From assembly GCA_002714565.1 (NCBI GenBank), contig PAXU01000031.1, forward strand, positions 1-11,036: a stretch of 11,036 bases of DNA, written 5' to 3'. The notes under the pieces are model-generated. The model was not told the DNA's origin, ran no database searches, and saw only the letters and a list, made by a program, of their open reading frames with translations. The DNA comes from Rhodopirellula sp. Its GTDB lineage: Bacteria > Planctomycetota > Planctomycetia > Pirellulales > Pirellulaceae. Positions 6,511 through 11,036 of the stretch are shown here, piece after piece. The position numbers were made by a program, and so were the translations under genes. The number at the start of each line of letters is the position of its first letter. Position 1 is the stretch's first letter.

Positions 6511-9500
6511 TCATTCTATGTAGCGTTTTAGGATAACCGCTCTGTCAACATTGTGATTCTGACCGACTTCAAATGCAGTCGGGATAGAGCGATCGATCAC
6601 ATAAAAGGCCCGATGCCTTTCCGTATCACCACGGTCAGCACCAAGCTCCTGACCTAAGCGGTTTCGAGAGTCGACTTCGAAATAACCGACCGTAATCCAT
6701 GTTGCGTAGACGTTAGATTTCGTTGTTAATTTATTCTGTATCTTTGTTAGATCCTGATATCGGAAGTGAGAGTTTCTGCGCACGTCACGGGATTTATCTG
6801 TGGCAGCAACATAGCTGTTCATCAGCAACGGGATACGATTTGCAGGGATATTTCTTGCCCCGCCGGCCATCGTAATTGCGTTTGAACGTAATAGCGTTGC
6901 TTCGATATCCGGTCGCTCCATAGAAGATAAGGGGACGAGGTCGCCACTGCCACTAGGTCTAACAGGATTGGCGAAGAACGTCGGGATACCAGGATTGAAC
7001 GAGGTAATGTTGTCCCCTGCACTGCCATAACCTCTACGGCTGTCGGCAAATCCGATTCGGGTGTTTGCAACTGACGAAGCAAAAGGGGCATGCGCATGAT
7101 GTAGGCTACTTCGATTGATGGCACTCGTCGGGACACCTATAGCTGTGTTCGGAGTATCCTGGAAACGAATATTGGGCTGATTGAACAGCGCTTGCCAGAT
7201 GACAGAGTCATAAACCGTATTTACGTTTATCTTTCCTGGGTCGCGCATTCGCGATACCCAGTTAAATGGTGGGTAATAATGGTCATTACCCGCACGAAAC
7301 TGACCAAACAGAACTGGGTTTAGGAATGTTTGTGCCCCGATGAAGGGAGATGGTACGCTCACGAATTCAAAAATTCGGTGTAAGTTTGCAGCGGTATTTC
7401 CGGCTCCACCGCCGGCGACCGCATTCGGATTGTTCGTGGACTCGAAGAAATTCATCAGATGACCAAACCGTGAATTTCCAGGTGCAGCACCACCGGGTGG
7501 ATTGTATACATCGACATTTCGAGCAAGTGAAAATCGCCTGAGCAACTGAGATGAGCGGGTATGTGGTACCTGCATTAATTCGTACGAGCTGACGAATGGT
7601 CGGTTTAGCCATGTAAGCCAGGGGAATGGATGTCCATTACCGTTTATGTGATCTGGATCACCTAGGTTATTCGCATTTACGCCAGCACCAGCGAGATATG
7701 GTCCATACCCGCGGTTCAGGTAACCGAGCGTGGTGAGTAGATCGTAATTGAAAACATGATCTGCATTAGCTGCTTGTGGGCTTACAGCTTGATTGTCAAT
7801 ATTGCTTCTGTCGTGAGACCATATATCTCGTGCAGTGATCGGTTGTACGGGTATATTTGGTGGACGGTCACCACGTTGATGAGCACGGAATCGCACATCT
7901 TCGTTAATGGGACTGTTCATGACATCCGCATCCATCGAGTCGGATGTAACTCCGTTGAAGGATGTAACATCAACGCTCATTGCATCTAGCGTGCGGTATG
8001 GATTTGTTGAAGCGTCGTAGGGTACAAGCGGATTTGCAAGGCGTTGCAGATACGCAATTGCGTACTTCGGCCTTGTGCCACCGCTGCGGTCAAGCAGGGC
8101 CTGTCTGCTTAAACCGGTGACCGGGTCATTTACAAATCGCTGATCCAGCGGTTCATCGAGAGGTGGATCTACATCGGCTTCCGTATCACCATCAACGTCG
8201 CCGAAAACTGTTTGATATCCATTTACCGGTTCTGTCACGGTTAGTGAGGTGACTTGTGGTTGACCGTTGACATCTATTTTCATGTTGATCGGCACGGCGA
8301 CTGGCGGTAATAACCCGTTATTAGTGGCATCTCCCCAACCATCTGGGTTGTTGTACACGCGTACCTGATTTGCCACAGTTGGATCCGGATCGGGTACCAG
8401 TTCGATTCGGCGGGTGTTGGGAATATCCAATCCGGCCAAACCACCACCAGTAACAGCATTAGTTGTACGCCCGAGGAGGTTTACGTATCTGTTATTAGCC
8501 ATTTGCTTACCGGCGGAGCCAACGACCCCGTAACGACCCGGTAGGATTGGTGCAATGTTCAGGCTTGTGTAAAACTGTTCGCGTCCATGCTGGCGACCTG
8601 TCGGGATAATGGCATTTTGTTGTGGATCAACAAAGTAGATACCGCGTTCGTAGTTATCCGGGTCTGGCAGTGCATTCGCGTTCGGATTATCTGGATCCGG
8701 AATAGCGCCATTAGGGCCGATATTTGGATCTCGATAAATAAGGACTCGCCAAACAGGGCTGTTACCAACTAGTGACAATTGGTTTAACCGCACACCGCCA
8801 CTGTCGACACCATTGGCATAGTCACGGTGTAATTCAGCTGGTCGGGCACTAGAACCGGACCATGGATTGTAGAGTTCAATAAACACACCGCTTCGTGGGC
8901 GAAGTCGTTGATCAAAGTCATCATCCGGATTGTTATTGTCCGTGGTAGTCTTACCGCTTGAATCAGTGTCTAGATCTTCCGTACGACGATCGTGAAATGC
9001 GAATGTCTCGCTAATCAACAGCTCCGGGCGTTCACATCCCCAAACGACGGCACGATCAGGGTGCTGGTCGTCAGCCGACGGATTTGCGGCGGTACCGATT
9101 CTTCCATCGAATCCATTTACCGGTACTCCATTAAATGGATTTAAATCAAATTCAAAAGGGGTCATGATGCTGTCGGCGTCACGAAAATCTACTACGTTGA
9201 CAGCCCATTGTGCTAGGCCATATTGAGTTTCATTGGCTGCGTTCCCACCGGGGCCGCCACCTGCTCCTCCACCTGCAACCGTTCCGTCTACATCATCGTT
9301 ATTTCCATTTTCGTTGAGGTCGATGTAGTGCCCATCATCTTTAAGCAGCATGGCAAGGGTGTACAAGTGTCGTGCGAATAACTGCCTTGCGACAAAGGCA
9401 TCAGGGTCGCCACCATTTAGCGAGGTGATTCCGTCGTTATCATGATCGACTCGGATATTTTGATTCCAGATTCGTTCATCGAGCAACGGATGTGCTTCGT

Positions 9501-11036
9501 TTACATTCTGTGTACCGCTTTGCCAGTGCTCGTCTACGACAAAGTTATTGTTGTCGTCACGACTATTACCCCATGGGCGATTAGCGTTCATCCGAACACC
9601 TTTTTGCAATTCCCACGGCAAATTTACAGCAACTTGCTGGCTGAGTAGTTGATCCAATTGAATTGGTGTGCCCGCGAAACCACCCAGCCCTTGGATTAGA
9701 CGACGCCTATATAAGGCCCGGATATTACCGGAGTGTCCAACCGAATTCCTCAATGTTTCCGGAGTAAGAGTCGTGGGTGCTGCAGAGTCGAAGCTGTGAG
9801 TCGTGACCAGCCGGCGAATTGATGGGTCGGTGAAGATGGTTGTTAGTTTTGTCAGTCGATCCGGTATGGCTTCTGTATCGGCATCATGGTAACGCAATAA
9901 CCTCTCAAGTTCTGATACGGAGTAGGCTCCATCAGTCCCGGGTAGCTTAAGAAGATTGAGTTCATACGGGTTGTCGATCAGCGTATTTCTTGGCACCGCC
10001 TGTCCGGCGACAGTTGATCCTTCCCAAATTGGTTGTCCTTTTCCATTGAGACTAAATGCAAGTTCACCATGTAGGTCAGCAGGGCTTTGGAATGGTGTCA
10101 TTACAGGTATGCCTGCGCCGATCCCAAAGAAGTTCACGGGATAGTCGATAAATCGAATGGGGGTAAAGAAGTCGAGTAATGGTGCGCCGGGACTATTATC
10201 GGTTCCGTATCTCCCCGGGATTCCGTTTACTTGGTCTCCAAACATTAGACGGCGGTATTCAGCGACCGTTTGCTGATATGGTCCGAGTCGCTGTGCCATA
10301 GACCAGTTATAGGTGACCGAATCCCGATCAACCGTGTGCTTAAACAAGTGATAGAGATTGACTTCTGCAGGCCCTGTTCCCTGCCCTCGACCGAATCCGA
10401 ATCCGATACCATGCCTTAGGTCTTCAGGGAACAAAGCACCTTGGTTTGTTAAGCCGCTTGTGCCATTCCCGCCCGCAACCTTTACTCCCGAATGCGTGGT
10501 CTGAGGTCCGGATTGTGATTGGTTACCGTGTGCATTCAAGCTTAGACGGCCATCGAGATCGGTACAGAGGATGGCAAACAGAGGTTTATAACGCCGGCCA
10601 TCGGAATCAGTTTGAATCGGAAATCCAAGGTCGACCCAGACACTATCCGGTGTACCGTCTTCGTCATTATCAACATCCCACGGGCCGTATACCAAGCTGT
10701 TTTGGTCATCCGAACCTGGTGCTCCCATCTCCGCTTGATTATCAATGACGCCATCACCATCGTCATCCTGTCCCGCAATTCCCCATGCACCATCCGGTCC
10801 TTTGGAGAACGTAAGGAAATTACCGTTGTGGGCCTGAAATGCTTCGTTACCGCCGGTGAAGTTTGGATGGTCCCAGGGCATCGGTCGCATGATACTTCGG
10901 ACACGTGTGTTTGAACTATTGAGCCAGGTTGCACCTGCGTTTTGATTGATCCAGTAATTAACAAGTGCTGGACGGTGGAATGATGGAATGACGTAAGTCT
11001 GAGATTTATTGTTTGGATTAGGGATAATACCCGCTA
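6511..11036 (-). CDS. Giant Asn/Asp/Gly-rich envelope-type protein, 5' end off the window
   Basis: One uninterrupted minus-strand frame runs from the TGA at 6511-6513 to the window edge (at least 1508 codons). The Met at 10890 is internal: the frame is open upstream and encodes sequence of the same character, so the true N-terminus, possibly with a signal or prepilin-like helix, lies outside. The protein is poor in cysteine and rich in N, D, G and P, with acidic 'DDDGDGVID' and 'DVDNDEDGTPDSVWVDLG' segments. Recognisable phrases are 'LYTLAMLLKDDG', 'AQWAVNVVDFRDADS', 'AVVWGCERPELLISE', 'YLQRLANPLVPYD', 'DPGKINVNTVYDSVIW' and a C-terminus with 'WITVGYFEVD'. From memory these resemble large planctomycete proteins and the Verru_Chthon cassette protein A family. 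The 'KINVNT' phrase also recalls GspK-type minor pseudopilins. I therefore infer a secreted or pseudopilus-associated envelope protein with low certainty; no catalytic motif is evident. It is convergent with the YchF-like gene. Confidence 0.9.
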   Translation of the reverse strand, partial: AGIIPNPNNKSQTYVIPSFHRPALVNYWINQNAGATWLNSSNTRVRSIMRPMPWDHPNFTGGNEAFQAHNGNFLTFSKGPDGAWGIAGQDDDGDGVIDNQAEMGAPGSDDQNSLVYGPWDVDNDEDGTPDSVWVDLGFPIQTDSDGRRYKPLFAILCTDLDGRLSLNAHGNQSQSGPQTTHSGVKVAGGNGTSGLTNQGALFPEDLRHGIGFGFGRGQGTGPAEVNLYHLFKHTVDRDSVTYNWSMAQRLGPYQQTVAEYRRLMFGDQVNGIPGRYGTDNSPGAPLLDFFTPIRFIDYPVNFFGIGAGIPVMTPFQSPADLHGELAFSLNGKGQPIWEGSTVAGQAVPRNTLIDNPYELNLLKLPGTDGAYSVSELERLLRYHDADTEAIPDRLTKLTTIFTDPSIRRLVTTHSFDSAAPTTLTPETLRNSVGHSGNIRALYRRRLIQGLGGFAGTPIQLDQLLSQQVAVNLPWELQKGVRMNANRPWGNSRDDNNNFVVDEHWQSGTQNVNEAHPLLDERIWNQNIRVDHDNDGITSLNGGDPDAFVARQLFARHLYTLAMLLKDDGHYIDLNENGNNDDVDGTVAGGGAGGGPGGNAANETQYGLAQWAVNVVDFRDADSIMTPFEFDLNPFNGVPVNGFDGRIGTAANPSADDQHPDRAVVWGCERPELLISETFAFHDRRTEDLDTDSSGKTTTDNNNPDDDFDQRLRPRSGVFIELYNPWSGSSARPAELHRDYANGVDSGGVRLNQLSLVGNSPVWRVLIYRDPNIGPNGAIPDPDNPNANALPDPDNYERGIYFVDPQQNAIIPTGRQHGREQFYTSLNIAPILPGRYGVVGSAGKQMANNRYVNLLGRTTNAVTGGGLAGLDIPNTRRIELVPDPDPTVANQVRVYNNPDGWGDATNNGLLPPVAVPINMKIDVNGQPQVTSLTVTEPVNGYQTVFGDVDGDTEADVDPPLDEPLDQRFVNDPVTGLSRQALLDRSGGTRPKYAIAYLQRLANPLVPYDASTNPYRTLDAMSVDVTSFNGVTSDSMDADVMNSPINEDVRFRAHQRGDRPPNIPVQPITARDIWSHDRSNIDNQAVSPQAANADHVFNYDLLTTLGYLNRGYGPYLAGAGVNANNLGDPDHINGNGHPFPWLTWLNRPFVSSYELMQVPHTRSSQLLRRFSLARNVDVYNPPGGAAPGNSRFGHLMNFFESTNNPNAVAGGGAGNTAANLHRIFEFVSVPSPFIGAQTFLNPVLFGQFRAGNDHYYPPFNWVSRMRDPGKINVNTVYDSVIWQALFNQPNIRFQDTPNTAIGVPTSAINRSSLHHAHAPFASSVANTRIGFADSRRGYGSAGDNITSFNPGIPTFFANPVRPSGSGDLVPLSSMERPDIEATLLRSNAITMAGGARNIPANRIPLLMNSYVAATDKSRDVRRNSHFRYQDLTKIQNKLTTKSNVYATWITVGYFEVDSRNRLGQELGADRGDTERHRAFYVIDRSIPTAFEVGQNHNVDRAVILKRYIE
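10742..10770 (-). other. Calcium-loop-like acidic motif (first of several) in the giant protein
   Basis: This stretch encodes DDDGDGVID, matching the DxDxDGxxD pattern of dockerin, EF-hand and thrombospondin-type-3 calcium loops. Related acidic stretches in the same protein lie near 10625-10678 (DVDNDEDGTPD), 9525-9560 (SRDDNNNFVVDE), 9425-9450 (DHDNDGI), 9285-9325 (DLNENGNNDDVDG) and 8145-8205 (DVDGDTEADVD). Calcium binding is an inference from the pattern only; such loops are common in secreted planctomycete proteins. Confidence 0.4.

Noticed and set aside
8559..8772. Overlapping frames on both strands inside the giant gene
   Set aside because: They are shadows caused by a long open frame of biased composition; none has a recognisable motif or ribosome site.
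9230..9325. GC-rich run of CC/GG triplets as a repeat or CRISPR-like array
   Set aside because: It encodes an in-frame glycine-rich linker and shows no regular repeat-spacer spacing.
10542..10964. Minus-strand 140-codon frame near the right edge
   Set aside because: It lies in another frame of the giant protein's coding strand, which is open across the whole region and has recognisable family wording.

Overview
The window looks like chromosomal DNA from a planctomycete (Planctomycetota, probably a Pirellula/Gimesia-type lineage). The reasons are moderate GC, weak or absent Shine-Dalgarno sites, a zinc-ribbon protein with an acidic/serine-rich N-terminus, and a very large Asn/Asp/Gly-rich protein. 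That protein carries the 'DxDxDG...DSVWVDLG' and 'AVVWG-ERPELL' wording I associate with planctomycete and verrucomicrobial envelope proteins. The assignment is by recollection of families, not by a search.

Layout: (1) Positions 1-530, minus strand: 5' part of a zinc-ribbon protein that runs off the left edge. (2) 531-722: a divergent intergenic region with two short palindromes, an extended -10-like site for the minus-strand gene and a strong AGGAGG placed oddly far from the ATG of the next gene. (3) 723-5400, plus strand: a tight three-gene operon of MoxR-family AAA+ ATPase, DUF58 membrane protein and transglutaminase-like membrane protein (TgpA/DUF3488 type). (4) 5464-6489, plus strand: a divergent YchF/OLA1-like nucleotide-binding protein. 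(5) 6511 to beyond the right edge, minus strand: at least 1508 codons of one giant open reading frame, convergent with the YchF-like gene and only 21 bases from it.

The MoxR-DUF58-transglutaminase trio is a widely conserved bacterial module. The AAA+ ATPase is thought to act as a chaperone or remodeler, DUF58 as a membrane-anchored partner, and the third protein as a multi-pass membrane protein with a papain-like transglutaminase fold on the outer face of the membrane. Here the second and third genes overlap by ATGA, and all catalytic or binding motifs that I can check are intact except a degenerate metal site in DUF58. The YchF-like gene may be co-transcribed but has its own 63-base leader.

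I do not see a mobile element, CRISPR array, rRNA or tRNA. No stretch longer than 192 bases lacks a gene. Most of the window is ordinary chromosomal content. The parts most worth a second look are the giant minus-strand protein, the altered nucleotide-binding motifs of the YchF-like protein, and the start site of the MoxR gene.
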